64,000 nucleotides of DNA from Lepus europaeus (GCF_033115175.1 NC_084843.1:57576474-57640473), one strand, 5' to 3'. Positions 39,406 to 54,400 are shown, numbered from the stretch's first letter. Notes: generated by a model from the sequence alone, not told the origin. Numbers and translations: made by a program.

Positions 39406-42400
39406 CTGCCAAACAGAGAAGCATTCAGCCATGTCAGCAGCGTAGAGCAGCAAGTCATACTTAGTACAATCACCAATCACTAGCACAGCTTTATGGGCAC
39501 AACTGTCCTAAGGTAGAAACTCAGTTCTACCATCTGGTGGGCAAGATTTTTGAGACATACTAATAGTCCCTCCACATAGTACTGTTTGAACGTGTAATCT
39601 TACTATTGGCACAGAAGAATTGCTTAATGTTTGAGAATGACTACTGCCGTTGGCAAAAACATTTCTGGGATCCCTTGAGAAGAGCCATTTCGATTATAAT
39701 TCTTTTTTCTATTTTTTGTTGTTTAAAAATTTATAATGATCAGCTAAAACTCAAGATTCTCAAAAAAGAGATTGCCAAAAATATTCTTGGAAATAGCAGG
39801 ATTATCAAAGGGAGTGTCACATTTAGATGCATAAATTCTGATAATTTTAGAGAAGAGTTATTCTTTAAAGATTTTTTAGAAATACAAAAATGCTTTATTT
39901 TCATTTTTAAGAACCATTTTAGAAACAAACTGAATTTAAGCCTTCAAAACTTATGTAATGATGTAGATTAGCCCTTTCAGAAAAACTAAAGGAACTTAAT
40001 ATTATAAAAGTAAAGCCTAATTCAACAAAGTGAATCAATTTTCTATAGGAATAGTGGTTTTTTTTTTTTTAAAAAAAGACCTGAATATTGTTAAAAATAT
40101 AACCCAATACAACAAAGTTGACCAGTTTCCCTAATAAATTTAATAAGATCCCCTTCACATACTTACATAGAAATTGTTTTTTCTTTTCCAATGGTAATTC
40201 ATGAAACACTTCCCAAAAAATTTTTATTGTAGGATGTTCTGCCCAGTATTCCCCTTTGTATTCTGTATTCTAAAAACAACAATATTTTATTAATATTAAC
40301 AGATATTGGTTTTGCCTTAATCTGGCAAATCCTTAGCACATAAAGCTAACATAGCCCAAGAGTTTAAAACTTGGGCAATTCAACTGATCAATCATTATTT
40401 CCTGGGCATTTTGTGATTTGAAACTATTATTAGTTCCAGGAGAAAAGGAAGAAAGCATGTATGATATTACTAGAAATGTCTCTCACCACTTCAAAGAACA
40501 TGATAGAATTATACTATTTTCCTAAATAAATATTTATTTTAAATAAGGATAAATCAGAATTAATAAAACAATACTGAGGACTAATATTAAGTATCAACAT
40601 GGAATTTTCTGCAATAATTACATTCTGTTTCTCATTTCAAAAAACAGTTATCAGAATAACACAGTTTATTGGCCGGCACCGTGGCTGGCACACCGGGTTC
40701 TAGTCCCGGTTGGGGTGCCGGATTCTGTCCTGGTTGCCCCTCTTCCAGGCCAGCTCTCTGCTGTGGCCAGGGAGTGCAGTGGAGGATGGCCCAAGTGCTT
40801 GGGCCCTGCACCCCATGGGAGACCAGGAGAAGCACCTGGCTCCTGCCATCGGATCAGCGCAGTGCGCCGGCCGCAGCGGCCATTGGAGGGTGAACCAATG
40901 GCAAAAGGAGGACCTTTCTCTCTGTCTCTCTCTCTCACTGTCCACTCTGCCTGTCAAAAAAAAAAAAAAAGTAACACAGTTTACTCAGAGTTTGCAAGAT
41001 GGTTTTGAATATACAGTAGTCAGGTCCTGTGTAGTCCCCTCCCCATGATGAATGGGTCTGAACTATACAAGCTGGATACTGTAAATATGGAGAATGTGTG
41101 ATTCCTATGGCTAGCCCATTAACAAACACTGCAACTCTAGCCTTCTTTTGGATCGCTCACTCTGGGGCCAGCCAGCTGCCATTTCATGAGGATGCTCAAA
41201 CAGTCTATGAAGAACAGTCCTCATGGTGTTTTACTGAGGCCACTTGCCAAAAGCCATGTGAGTGAGCCATCCAGGAAGTGAACATCCTTAACCAAGCCTT
41301 TGGATGACTGCAACTTTAGAAGAGACCCTTAAGCCAAAACTACCCAGCTAAGCCATTCCTGAGTTCCTGATACCCAGAAACTGACAATAAATAATAAATG
41401 CTCACTATTATTTTTAAGTCACTAAGTTTTAGAGTAATCCGCAGCAACAGAACTTACTTTCCCTCTCATATATTAGCCACTAAGAAGACAGGACAGAGGA
41501 AACAGTTTCTATATTATGAAGTATTTTTTTAAGTACACTTACCTCCTCATTTTACAGCTGAGGGAGCTTTTTTTTTTTTAAAGCTTTTTATTATTTACTT
41601 GAGAGAGAGAAAGAGAATTAGAGAGAGGGAGAGACAGTAATATCTTCCATCTGCTGGTTCACTACCCAAATGGCTGCAACGGCTGGAGCTGGACCAATCA
41701 AAAGACAGGAGCCAGGAGCTTCTGGGTCTCCCACACAGGTACAAGTGCCCAAGCACTTGGGCCATCTTCCAGTGCTTTCCCAGCCCATAGCAGAGAGCTG
41801 CATCATAAGAGCAGCCGGGATACGAACTGGCTCCCACATGGGATGGTGGCACTGCAGGCAGAGGCTTAGCCCACTATACCACAGTGCTGACCCCATGAAT
41901 TATTCTTGAAAATCCAGCTACATGTGGCCATAACTTTCATATATTAGGTATGGGTATTTCACAAAGAAAATGAAAAGACTGAATTAAAAGATGTTTATTT
42001 TGGTGCAAAAAAACCACAAAACTCTGAAGTCCATGCATAACTTTTTCATAATATGCCTTTTCTACAACTTTTTGAAGACCCTGTATATGCATGGATTTAA
42101 GAAATTCTGCACCAAAAATAACCATCTTCAATTTCATTTTCCATGAATTTCTGAAGTGTGCTGGTATAAAGATTCTTCAAGTATCAGGACCTTTGGAAAT
42201 ACTGTTTCCTCAACTTACACAACTTAAGCCATTCTTTCTCTGTTCATGAGAGTAATTTAATCTCTACCTACCCTTTAGGGTTCATTAATGTCACCTGATT
42301 CAAAGTTTTGGGTCCTAGGAAAACTGCAGACAATGAAGTCCTTAGCCTACCTTTTGCAGTGAGACGCTTTTCCACATTTGACTAGTTTAGATTAAGTTCC

Positions 42401-45400
42401 TTCTCATATACTGTTCACTGAACTCAACTCTTCCTTTGTATTCCTCACAATTCAATTAAGCATTTCATGCCCAACTCCCTTAGTAAAAGGTAAAGACCAT
42501 GTTTCAATCTTATATACTACAATCTTCCTAATATCCAGCACAGTAGCAGTGCTCAGAAGACAAATAAATAAGTATTTGCTAATGGACTTCTTGAATTCTG
42601 GGCTCTCCCTATTTAAAGCTATGATTATCTCAATCACTGAACTCTTGATAATTCAAATCTGCAAAATATTTTCCCTTATTTGCAAACAAGTTTGGAGAAA
42701 ATGGATTGATTTTTAACAGCATACTAATTTGCTTGAATCAAAATTTATGAACATGTTAGTGGGAATGAGAGGAGGATGACAAGTTCTTTTAATCTCTTAA
42801 TGGTTTGCGGGAAACATGATAGTCCTGATTAAACAAGAACATTTAGAGCCACAGGTCATAATTGTTGAAATTCTAAGGAACCAGATACACAATGGAAGAA
42901 ATCAAAGTATACTAATGTACTAAGGTATCATAAAATATACCCTCAAGATGTCCTTTCTTATTCAATGAACATAGATTTTTAAATGCTTACTGAGTGCTGG
43001 GAATACAGCAATGAACAAAGAGGCAAAAATTCTTCCCTCACGGTTCTTATATTGTGATGGGAGTGGAAGGAGATAAAGATAAGTAAGTAGGGGGTTGGAA
43101 AGCTGCTGCTAGCAATGTTAGCATCCCATCTGGGCACCAGTTTGTGTCTCAGCTGCTCTACTTCCGATCCAGTTCCCTGCTGGTCCAAGTGCTTGGGCCC
43201 CTGTACCTACATGGAAGACCTAGAACAAACAAGTTCCTGGCTTCTGGCTTCAGTCTGGCTCAGCCCTGGCCATTGCAGTCATTCGTAAGATTTCTGTCTC
43301 GGGGCCAGCGCTGTGGCGCAGTGCGTTAATGCCCTGGCCTGAAGTGCCAGCATCCCATATGGGAGCATCCCGGCTGCTCCTCTTCAAATCCAGCTCTCTG
43401 CTAGGCTTGGGAAAGCAGTAATAGATGGCCCAAGTCCTTGGGCCCCTGCACCAACATGGGAGACCCGGAAGAAGCTCCTGGCTCCTGGCTTCAGATCGGC
43501 AAAGCTCTGGCCGTTGTGGCCATCTGGGGAGTGAACCAGCGGAAGGAAGACTCACTCTCTCTGCGTCTCCTCTCTGTGTAACTCTTTCAAATAAATAAAT
43601 AAATCTTAAAAAAAAAAAAAAATTCTGTCTCTCCCTCTCTAACTGCCCCCCTCCCCTTATTTGACAGGTAGAGTTATAGACAGTGAGAGACAGACGAAAG
43701 GTCTTCTTTCCAATGGTTCACTTCTGCTACGGCTGGAGCTGCTCCAATTCGAAGCCAGAAGCCAGGTGCTTCTTCCCGGTCTCCCATGTGGGTTCTGGGG
43801 CCCAGGCACCTGGGCCATCTTCCACTGCCTTCCTGGGCCACAGCAGAGAGCTGGACTGGAAGAGGAGCAACTGGGACTAGAACCGGCACCCATATGGGAT
43901 GCCGGCGCCACAGGCAGAGGATTAACCAAGTGAGCCATGGTGCAGGCCCTATGCCTTTCAAATAAATACATAATTTACATTACATCATATTTGAAAAAAA
44001 AATAAAAAAGGAAAGGGAGAACGGAGTGTGTGTGTGGGGGGAGTGACGGGGCATTGCAGTTTTTAAATCATAATCCAAGGAAGCTCTGAGTAAGTGTACA
44101 CATAAAGGAGGTGAGAGCAAGAAACCTTTGCATTATTAAGATGAAGAGAATTGCAGGCATAGGGAAAAGGAAATAGGCCTCAAAGTAAGGAGCATGCCCA
44201 CAAGGGTTCTAGGTTCAACAAGGAGGTTAAATGAGGGTAAGACAGATTTGTATTATTTTCCTTTCAGGGTGGTTACAAGTGAGGTCCATTTCTGTTGGCA
44301 GTCCCTTAGACCTAGTTAGTATCCACAGGTTTCTTTTTTGAAGTAGAGCAATTTCCCATAAAAAGGAAGCTTTCAATCTCTTCCCTACAGCATTTAAACC
44401 TAGCTACCAGTTTTCTGTGAGCCATCCTTAATTTTACCTAGTTTCCAAGATTTTTGAACCTCTCTGTGGTCTTTTGCTGCAAATAGAGGGGATATGCTGT
44501 TAGTACAACCCTGTATCCCTGCCATTAAGAGTAAAAAAGTGTATCAATTCCTAAGTCTTTGAGAGATTCTGTGCAATCTGGGTCTACCTCCTTATGATTC
44601 TTTCCCTCCCTCTGGTGGCTTAAATTCAATTTTCTGTGATGTAAGTCATTTACCAACTTATTCACAGATCTTCCATCTCCTGACCTATTCCATATCTGTT
44701 TAATGTATTTTAATTGTTTTGGTCTGTGTATTCCTATTTTTATTCCCTTACTGTCATCAATCTAGTGAGATTCCTCACTGTTTTAATACTTTTAAAATAT
44801 AATTCCTTAAATTATAACACAGTAAAATTGACTACTTCTGGCCATGTGTACAGTTCTTTTAAGCATATATACAGATCTGTATAACCACCATCACAATTAG
44901 GACATCACTGTTATGCTTAAGTCACTTGTGCTACTCCTTCTGATGTCATACCTTCCCTCTACCCTTGCCCAGTCACTACAGTTTTGCCTTTTCAAGAATA
45001 TGCTATAGAAAAACGACAGGCAATGTGAGGACATGATATGAAAGCTGCCATCCTCAAACCAAGGAAGAGGCCTCAGGAGAAGTCATTTCTGGGGACACCT
45101 GCATCTTTGCCTCCTAGTCTCCAGAACAAAGAGGAATTAAATCAGTGTTAAAGATACCACATTGTGGTATAGCAGGTAAAGCTGCCAGGATGCAACGCCA
45201 TGTCCTGGCTGATCACTTCCAATCCAGCCCCTGCTAATGGCCTGACAAAGCAGTAGAAGGTGGCCTCACTGAACCTCTGCCCCAGATGAAGCTCATGGCT
45301 CCTAGCTTCAACCTGGCCCAGTCCTGGCCATTGCAGCCATCTGCAGAGTGAACCAGCAAATGGAAGATGGCTCTCTGTCTCTCCCTGTAACTCTTTCAAA

Positions 45401-48400
45401 AAAAAAAAAAAAACTTTAAAAAACAATGTCAAATAAATTGAAAGGAACCATATATTATGTAATCCTTTCAAACTGGCTTCTTTCAATTAGTATTAGGCTT
45501 CTGAGATTTACCCAGTTGTACATATGAACCGTGCATTCATTTTTAATGTTCAGAATTCTTCCAAAAGATGTGCTGTACGTAGTGCCATACACAAACTGAA
45601 GGACATCTGAGTTGTTTAGTTTTTTATATGCTTACATATTTTTAACATTTTTTAAATGTTTTTAAAATGATGGTAAAATACACATACCATAGGGTTTAAA
45701 TTTTAACTATTTTTGTACAGTTCAGTGGCATTTTAGTAGACTCATATTGTTACATGACCCTCATTACTATTTTTCCAGAACTCTTATTTCATCTTGTAAA
45801 ACATTCTATATATCACTAAGCAATAACTTATTTTCTTCTTAATTTACAGATTTTTGTATAATTCAATACCTGGGAGTACAGCTAGATCATACAGCAAATA
45901 TACACTGAACTCTGTAAGAAACTGACAAACTGTTTCCGAAGTATCTATACCACATTGTATTCCCAGTCAGTGATATGAGAGTTCCTGGTGACTTGCATCC
46001 TTGCCAGTGCTTACTATTTTATTAGTAACGTTAACAGATGTATAGTAGCTGATTCTTAAGGCAAAAATTCTGTTGCAGGATGCCAGATTAAAAGATGGAA
46101 AAATGGACAGGTTAGCCCTGCACACATCTTTCTCAAAGCTGATCTTATCCAGCATCTTTATCAAGGCTGATTTAATCCAGCCTTTTTAATGAAATAATTA
46201 TACTAAGAAATATTTCAGAATGACTTGGATAGAAAAGAAGAAAAAAAGAAAACGACTTTAAACACTACAAATGTGCTGGCGCCACGGCTCACTAGGCTAA
46301 TCCTCCACCTTGCAGCGCCGGCACACCGGGTTCTAGTCCCGGTCGGGGCACCGGATTCTGTCCAGGTTGCCCCTCTTCCAGGCCAGCTCTCTGCTGTGGC
46401 CAGGGAGTGCAGTGGAGGATGGCCCAAGTGCTTGGGCCCTGCACCCCATGGGAGACCAGGAGAAGCACCTGGCTCCTGCCATCGGATCAGCGCGGTGCAC
46501 TGGCCGCAGCGCGCCAACCGCAGCGGCCACTGGAGGGTGAACCAACGGCAAAGGAAGACCTTTCTCTCTGTCTCTCTCTCTCACTGTCCATTCTGCCTGT
46601 CCAAAAAAAAAAAAAAAAAACACTACAAATGTTTTTCCTAACAGTTTTCCCAAAACCGAGGTATGATGGAACCCCTCTGTTTTGGCTGGGGCTTCTATTC
46701 TGCCTGTGTCACCAACAATATTTTCCTACGCTAACAGCACAACTGAAAAGATGTCATGCCTAATTCCCATGCAGGGCAAATCCATTCACTGCAAAGAAGG
46801 TAAAGAGTCTTCCTATAGAAGGAGAGTAATATATAAATTGAATTAAAAAAAGGGCATGGTTTCTATCAAATCATGTTTTTCTTTTGTCTTTCCTTTTAAA
46901 CAATGTCATATATTTGCTTTTTCTTACCTTTTCCAGTTCCTTCCAATCATAATTTGTATTTCCAATAACCATTGCTTGTAGTTCATTTGGCTGGAAGAGC
47001 AGAAGGACTTTTCCTCCACAGACCTTATGAAAGCCCGCATGAAAAGCATCAAATAGGGAAGCCACTGATTTATTGAATATGTAATCCACATAAGCATCAA
47101 CAAACTCCTGCCTAGAAATGAAAAGAGCACACATATACACACAGATTTTAAAAACCATTTATGGGGGCCGGTGCCGTGGCGCAGGTTAATCCTCTGCCTG
47201 TGGTGCAGGCATTCCATATGGGTGCCGGTTCTGGTCCCGGCTGCTCCTCTTCCAATCCAGCTCTCTGCTATACCTGGGAAAGCAGTAGTAGATGGCCCAA
47301 GTGTCTGAGCCCTGCATCCATGTGGGAGCCCTGGAAGAAGCTTTTAACTCCTGGCTTCAGCACTGTGGCCATTTGTGGAGTAACCAGCTGATAGATTTCT
47401 GTGTAAGGCGGCACCAATCTGCAACTCTTTCCCTAACACTCTGTCTCTCCTTCTAACTCTGCCTTTCAAATAAAATTAAAAAATCTTAAAAAAAAAAAAA
47501 TGGGGCCAGCACTGTGGTGCAGTGGGTTAACGCCCTGGCCTGAAGCACTGGCATCCTATGTGGGGGCCGGCTGGAGACCCGGCTGCTCCACTTCCGATCC
47601 AGCTCTCTGCTATGGCCTGGGAAAGCAGTAGAAGATGGCCCAAATCCTCGGGCCCCTGCACCCACGTGGGAGACCCGGAGGAAGCTCCTGGCTTCGGATC
47701 AGCGCAGCTTTGGCCATTGCGGCCAACTGAGGAGTAAAGCATCGGATGGAAGACCTCTCTTTCTCTCTGCCTCTCCTCTCTGTGTAACTCTTTCAAATAA
47801 ATAAATCTTAGAAAAAAAATATGACTGGGAATGCTTGCATCTGCTTTTGAGTATAAGCTCTGTTCACAATCTCAGCTTCCTACTAAGCATACCCTGGGAG
47901 GCTGCAGGTGATGTTCAACTGGTTGGTTCCTTGTCACCCATGTGGTAGACCTGGATTGAACTCTGGCTCCTAGCTTTGGTCTGGCCCAGCCCTATCTGTT
48001 GGAGGTATCTGGGGAGTGAACTAGCAATTTTAATTTTTAAAAAATATTTACAAATTATTGAGATTTATATATCTCACCTGGTATCCATCTGTAAATAGAG
48101 TAATCTATTAAAGGAAAAAAATGACACAGGTGGCATTCAGACTATTTGACAGCCTTTTTACCACTGGGTTCTAAGGGATCTGAAGAAAATTTATCTAAAA
48201 ATTATATAAGAAGGGGTACAAAGCATTTCTTTAGGAGAATCATTAAAGATTACAAATGCAGTTTTTCTTCACATGTATGTGTGAAGGCATACACACATGC
48301 AAGAGCAGTTCTGATTTCTTTCCTAAGCAAAAAGAAACTAAAGAAAAAACAGAAACTTCTTTTACCCAGTAATCATCATGATGTTTTTCATTTTTTGTCT

Positions 48401-51400
48401 GTATTGCTAGCCACATTTTTATGAGAATAGGACTGGAGGTTTTCAGTATTTTATAATTTTGTCTTCCATAAAAGATGACTCCATAAATGGAAATATTGGT
48501 AAATTTAATCATTTATGGATAATCTCAGTGAGTTCAAATAATTCCAAACTGAAGTTAAAAGGAGAGAAAACAGGGATTCAAAAAGTCTATTATAAAACAG
48601 AGTAAGCAGGTCTAAGGAAAAACCAATAGCACATGTCATTAGATTCATATGCAAAACAAGGCTAACGCACCACACTTCTTTTAGTCAAAAATTGCTTAAA
48701 TTATTTCTCAGCTAAATGAACTATCTATGTAAAATATTAGAAACTTAAAGAATTAACAAGGGGCCGGTGTTGTGGCATAGCAGTTTAAGCCTCCACCTTT
48801 AGCACCATCATCCCATATGGGCACCAGTTCATGTCCTGGCTGTTCCTGGCTCCTAGCTTTGGATCGGTATCAGCCCAGCTACGGCCATTGTGGCCATTTA
48901 GGGAGTGAACCAGTGGATGAAAGACCGTTCTGTCTCTTCATCTCTCTGCCTCTCAAAGAATCTTTAAAAAAAAATTAAGAATCTTTGAAAGGAGAAAAAA
49001 AAATCTAAATCACGCCGAAGTTTTTCAAAATGATTTTAAAAAAGCTAAAAAGACGTAAATTTTTTCACATCATTTTAATGTTTTATTATCAAAATAAGAT
49101 ATATGCGTAGTTTAAAACACCAATAGTAATAATCCTAATTTAAGTCAACACTTACTGAGCACATACAAGTGCTAGGTCTTATTGTAAGTATCTTAAAAAT
49201 ACTACCTAACCTAATCCTCAAGTGAAGTAGGTTCTATTTATCATTTTATTTTACAGAAAAGGAAACTGAGGCATGGAGACATCAACTAATTTACTTAAAG
49301 TTACACAGCTTCTAAGTAACAGATTCAGGATTAAAATCCTTTGGATCAAAACTCAAGCAACAGCCACTAAGATAAGCTTTGTCAGAAGAGAACAAAGCAG
49401 CTCTTTGTCCTGTACTTCTCTACCAAAAATTCCTGTTATTTAAAGGCAACTAGTTAAGCCCTCTTTACCATTCCTTCTCATATTTGTGTTCAAGCTTCTA
49501 ACAACATAGGTCTACATTTATTTCTTAATTTTCCATTTCAAATACTATCTGATGAGCTGAATATGAATATCTACTGGGAAAAGTGAGGATTTACCATTTA
49601 TTTAATTGTCCCACTCTTGCTCCCCCCTCTCATACAGCTATTACACTTATATAACAATTAGGATTGATATCCATTGTTAACATTTTTATGATTATAAATA
49701 TTAATTCAGTTAAGCTGCAGAATATTCTCTGGTTACCTTTCTTTAAATTTATTTATTTGAAAGAGTTATAGAGAGGAAGAGGCAGAGAGAGAGAAAGGTC
49801 TTCCATCCACGGGTTCACCCCTGAGATGGCTGCAACGGCCAGAGCTGAGCTGATCCGAAGCCAGGACCCAGGAGCCTCCTCCAGGTCTCCCACACAGGTG
49901 CAGGGGCCCAGGGACCTGGGCCATCTAACACTAGTTTTCCAGGCCATAGCAGAGAGCTGGATTGGAAGCGGAAGTGGAGCAGCCGGGACTCAAACTGGTA
50001 CCCATATGGGATGCTAGCACTGCAGCTCAGGGCTTTAACCTGCTGAGCTATAGTGCTGGTCCCTTTTCTTATAAATAACTTTTGCTTTCATTTTTTTGCT
50101 GCTTCATCTCCAAGTTCTCCAATAGAAATGTCAATTTCCTCTAGATTTATTCAAATATGTTAGCTGGCATTAGCTGCCTTTTTATCATGGAGACCTCCAT
50201 TCTCTGGCTATAACCTAGATTTCTGGCTCTGTAAATTTTCCACAAAGCAATTTTCCTCAGAAGGTCTACTTTGTTGTCTCTCTCATATGTTGGAGAACCT
50301 TCTTTAGAATGTTTCTTTGGGGGCTGCTGTTGTGGCACAGCAGGTAAAGCTGCCACTGGCAAAGTCTACATCCCATGTGGGCTCAAGTCCTGGCTGCTCC
50401 ACTTCAGATACAGCTCCCTGTTAATGTGCCTGGAAAAACAGTGGAAGATGGTTCAAGGGCTTGGGCCCCTGTACCTGCATAGGAGACCAGGATGAAGCTC
50501 CTGGCTCCTGGCTTCAGTCTGGCCCAGCCCTGGCCACTGTGGCCATTTGGGGGGAATAAACCAGCAGATGGAAGCCCTGTCTGTCTCTGTAACTCTTTCA
50601 AATAAATAAATAAAAACTTAAACTTTTTTCCTTGTGGTTTTTTTCACTCCTATGTCTGCTTCCTGCTTGGTCCAACACATCCTTCATCTCACATTCTCTG
50701 AGACTGTGTATCTATGAAAATCTTTACATACACCCACATTCTTGAAAGCTGGGGTATAGAATTCTAAGTCAGAATTTTGCTCTTCTACCTTCTTTACACA
50801 TCTGATGATAGTCTGATTTTTAGTTATATATGTACAGTCTGCTTTTTTGCCTGGAAGGTTTTAGTGTCCCTTTTTCTTTGGGGATTTTTAAATTTCACTT
50901 ATCCTTCCTTGATATAGATCCCCTCCCCCCCCATTTCACATGCTTTCAATCTTGATAGGTATGCTGTTCAGTTCTGCAAAATATTTCTGTATCATTTTCT
51001 TCAACAAATTTTATGCATTCCATTTCTTTCAATGTTTCTTCCCATTTTCTAACAGTATTCACCTGGATATTGACTAAGCACTTTGAAGATACTGATTTTC
51101 ATTTCTTTTGAAGTTCTGTTCCTCATTCTGCATTGTTCCTAATTCCTTGCCATTTTTTCCGACAGTTTGGTCTTTCGTTGAACATCCTAATCTTTGGCTA
51201 TCCATTCACATTTAAAAGGCAGTTTTCCCCAGGAAGATTCCTCCAATTTTCAGGAAGGGAGCTGAAGACTTTTCATTTATCCCTGTTTTCAGTTAGCTTC
51301 TTATCCATCACGACTTTGCCTAGGCATCCTCAAATCCACAGTTCCTTTAGTTCAATCCCTCCAGAAAGTCAACTTCCATTCTGCTGTCAGAATGCCAGGT

Positions 51401-54400
51401 TTTAAGTGTGCTAAGAAAAACTGGTGTTTGCTTCTTAAAACACTGAACCATTTCTGTTTCCAGCATTTCCCAAAACCTTTGTACTTCCCAAAGGTATGTT
51501 TTACTCAGTGCCCCAGCCTTTATTCTGCAACGTGAACCAGCTGACTCCTAGACTTCTCCAGTTCACCTTATGCTGCAACTTCCTCTGGCTTGTTAAACTT
51601 ATCACCATTTTTTGGTTTCTAAAATTGTGTTTACTATTCTATCTTTCATTTCTTTCCATTGTTTCTGCTGATTTCATTCCTTTATTAATGTCTTGAAGGA
51701 ATTTCAGGAGCAAAAGGCAGATTACTTTCTCACTAACTGTTCAAAAACTTTAAGCTGAGTAAAACTTGGGGTTGAAACATGTTCCTAAATACAGAAGAAA
51801 ATTCCTACTGCATCTTGTTATTTCCACTGATGCTGCTATAATTCACTTACCGATTTTGTTTGTTAACAGCTGTGTCTGCACCATTTAGAACCAGCTCTTT
51901 CACTTCTGTTGCACCAAAGTTTTCAACTGTGATCTATTTAAATTTTTAAAAAAAGTCAATGTCAGACTCAAAACTCATCAGACTATTTTAATAATTATTA
52001 TACTCTTCCTTTCTCTGATAAAATATAAAAACTAATCAATTTGCAATAAGATTCTGCTACTAAATGGATTTGTAAATTCTGTTGAAAGCCACAACTAGGA
52101 ATTCGCATCCTCTCTAGTAGTCTGATAGCCTATCATGACTAATTATGAATTACCAAGTGTTTAGTTAGTTAAGAATAGGAAATAATTAAAAACAGGAAAC
52201 TGAGCATTTATTGTGAATAAGGCTGTAGAATAAAGCAGATTATTAGAAAAGATGTTTTCCTTAGATGAGTAATAGAAGCCAAATATAAAAATGCATTGAG
52301 CTTGACACAGCTGTACATTCTTCCCAAATGACAACTGCTGTTTGCCAGGCTGTATGCTTGATCACAGGTAATTTTTCCAGTTACGCATTAATTTGGTTTA
52401 TAAAGATAGCTGGTTGTTTTCCAACATTTATTTCCCTTACTAGTCTGCTAATTTTTATGCAAATATTACCATTCCTCTCAACTGCATTCATTTATTTCTA
52501 TCCCTTCTTTTTGAATATTATCTCTTTTATGAGAATCTGCTACCTACAAAATTATAATGGGGATGGGAGATTAATATAGAACACATCCCTGCTGTGGTAT
52601 TCACTTGCTGGTGGAAAGAGAAGCAGCATATTTAAACAATTCATTATAATGAAATAATGCTATAATAGGGATGCAAACAAAATGTTATTAGACTACAGAG
52701 GACAAAAAACTTAATTTTAACTAGAGCCAAGTATGAAAGATTTTGAGAAAAAAATAATGCCATTTTGAAAGCAGCTAAAAGAAAGCATTTAAAAGATTGG
52801 GAGTGAGAATTCAGATTGAGCATACTGATTGAACAAAAGGATAGATGACAGTAAATATCAAATTCTAAACATGTTTGACAAGTGGCTCTAAAACAGAACA
52901 TAGGAAGGTATATGAAAGAATTATGTGGAAATGACAAAAGTTGGTATGAATGGGGGGACACAATGAAAGTTTGAAACAAAGCTAAATTATTGTCTTTGAT
53001 GCCTAACCTAAAGCTGTTATTCTCCAAGCAATAAAGAGGCAGTGAAAATCTGAAGGAAAAAATTGGCAATGGGAAGGAATATTTGAATTTACTACAGCTT
53101 TCTGAATACATTAAAAGTTTACAAACTTGGTGACTGCTAAATTGAAAATGAAACTGCCTGAGGGGCCAGCGCTGTGGTGCAGTGGGTTAACGCCCTGGCC
53201 TGAAGCACCGGCTTCCCATATGGGTGCCGGTTCTAGTCCTGGTTGCTCCACAACCGATCCAGCTCTCTGCTGTGGCCTGGGAAAGCAGTAGAAGATGGCC
53301 CAAGTCCTTGGGCTCCTGTACCCACATGGGAGACCTGGAAGAAGCTCCTGGCTCCGGATAGCGCAGCGGCTGTTGCGGCCAATTGGGGAGTGAACCATCG
53401 GATGGAAGACCTCTCTCTCTGCCTCTCCTCTCTCTCTGTAACTCTGACTTTCAAATAAATAAGTAAATCTTTAAAAAAAAAAAAAAAAAAAGAAAAGAAA
53501 CTGCTTGAAATTCAAAATTTTTTTGGTCAAGTATGATGATCAACAAAGAGTCAAGAAAACTGATAATGTATCTAAGCAAGTCAATCCAAAGAGGGAATTA
53601 AAACTTCATTCAAAAAACAGAATTAAAAAAAAAAAAAGGAGGATTATTCTTAACAAACAAAAAACACAAAACACGGGGCTGGCATTGTGGTGTAGCATGT
53701 GAAGCCGCCTAAGATGCTGGTCAGTTCTTGTCCCAATGCTTCACTTCCGAACTATCTCCCTATTAATGACCTGGGAAAAGCAGAGGAACATGGACAAGTG
53801 CTTGGGCTTTTGCACACACACAGGAAACCTGGATGAAGCCTCCTGGCTCCTGGTTATGGCATGGCCCAGCCCAGGCCACTGTAGTCATATGCGGAGTGAA
53901 CCAGTCGATGGAAGATCTCTCTCTCTCTTTATGTAACTCTTTCAAATAAGTAGAATTTTAAAAATCTACCAAAATTTTTTGGGCTGTACACTAAGCCTCT
54001 GCCTGTGGTGCCAGTATCTGACATGGGCATTGGTTTGTGTCTCACCTACTCCTCCAATCCAACTCTATATTTATGGCCTGGGAAAGCAGTGGAAGATGGC
54101 CCAAGTACTTGAGCCCCTGCACCCACGTGGAAGTCCTGGAAGGAGCTCCTGGCTTCTGATCGGCTTACCTCCAGCCGTTGTGACAATTTTGGGAGCAAAC
54201 CAGTGGATGGAAAACCTTTCTCTCTGTCTCTCCCTCTTTCTCTAACTCTACCTCTCAAATAAATAAATAAATAAATCCTTAAAAATCTACCAAATTTTCT
54301 TCTAACTACACAATGTGTCAATTCTTAAACTGACCCAAAAATGATAAACTTTTTTGAGGAAGCATATAATTTCTTTTGGCAAATTGTGTGATGGCAGAAT

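Larger units (their letters stand above)
43088..43975 (+). mobile_element. Old CSINE interrupted by two later CSINEs
   Basis: Body at 43,088-43,299 (gttggaaagctgctgctagc), a middle piece at 43,622-43,657 (ttctgtctctccctctctaa) and the tail at 43,952-43,975 (tgcctttcaaataaataca). Confidence 0.8.

Noticed and set aside
39606-39971. 121-codon plus-strand open frame
   Set aside because: Antisense to the last HERC4 intron. Lys/Ile/Phe-rich with no family resemblance; probably chance in AT-rich DNA, though it is the longest unexplained plus frame outside repeats.
43300-43375. tRNA-like A and B box segments
   Set aside because: These are the tRNA-derived heads of CSINEs (ggcgcagtgcgttaa and similar). 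They do not fold into a complete tRNA and recur dozens of times.
46225-46641. 138-codon open frame and many similar frames of 60-140 codons
   Set aside because: They lie inside CSINE copies and recur with the same peptide at every copy (for example [20 protein letters not shown]). They are shadows of the repeat.
52644-53111. 155-codon minus-strand open frame in a HERC4 intron
   Set aside because: AT-rich with Ser/Phe/Leu/Tyr composition typical of non-coding sequence. It has no recognisable domain and probably lies in an old repeat.
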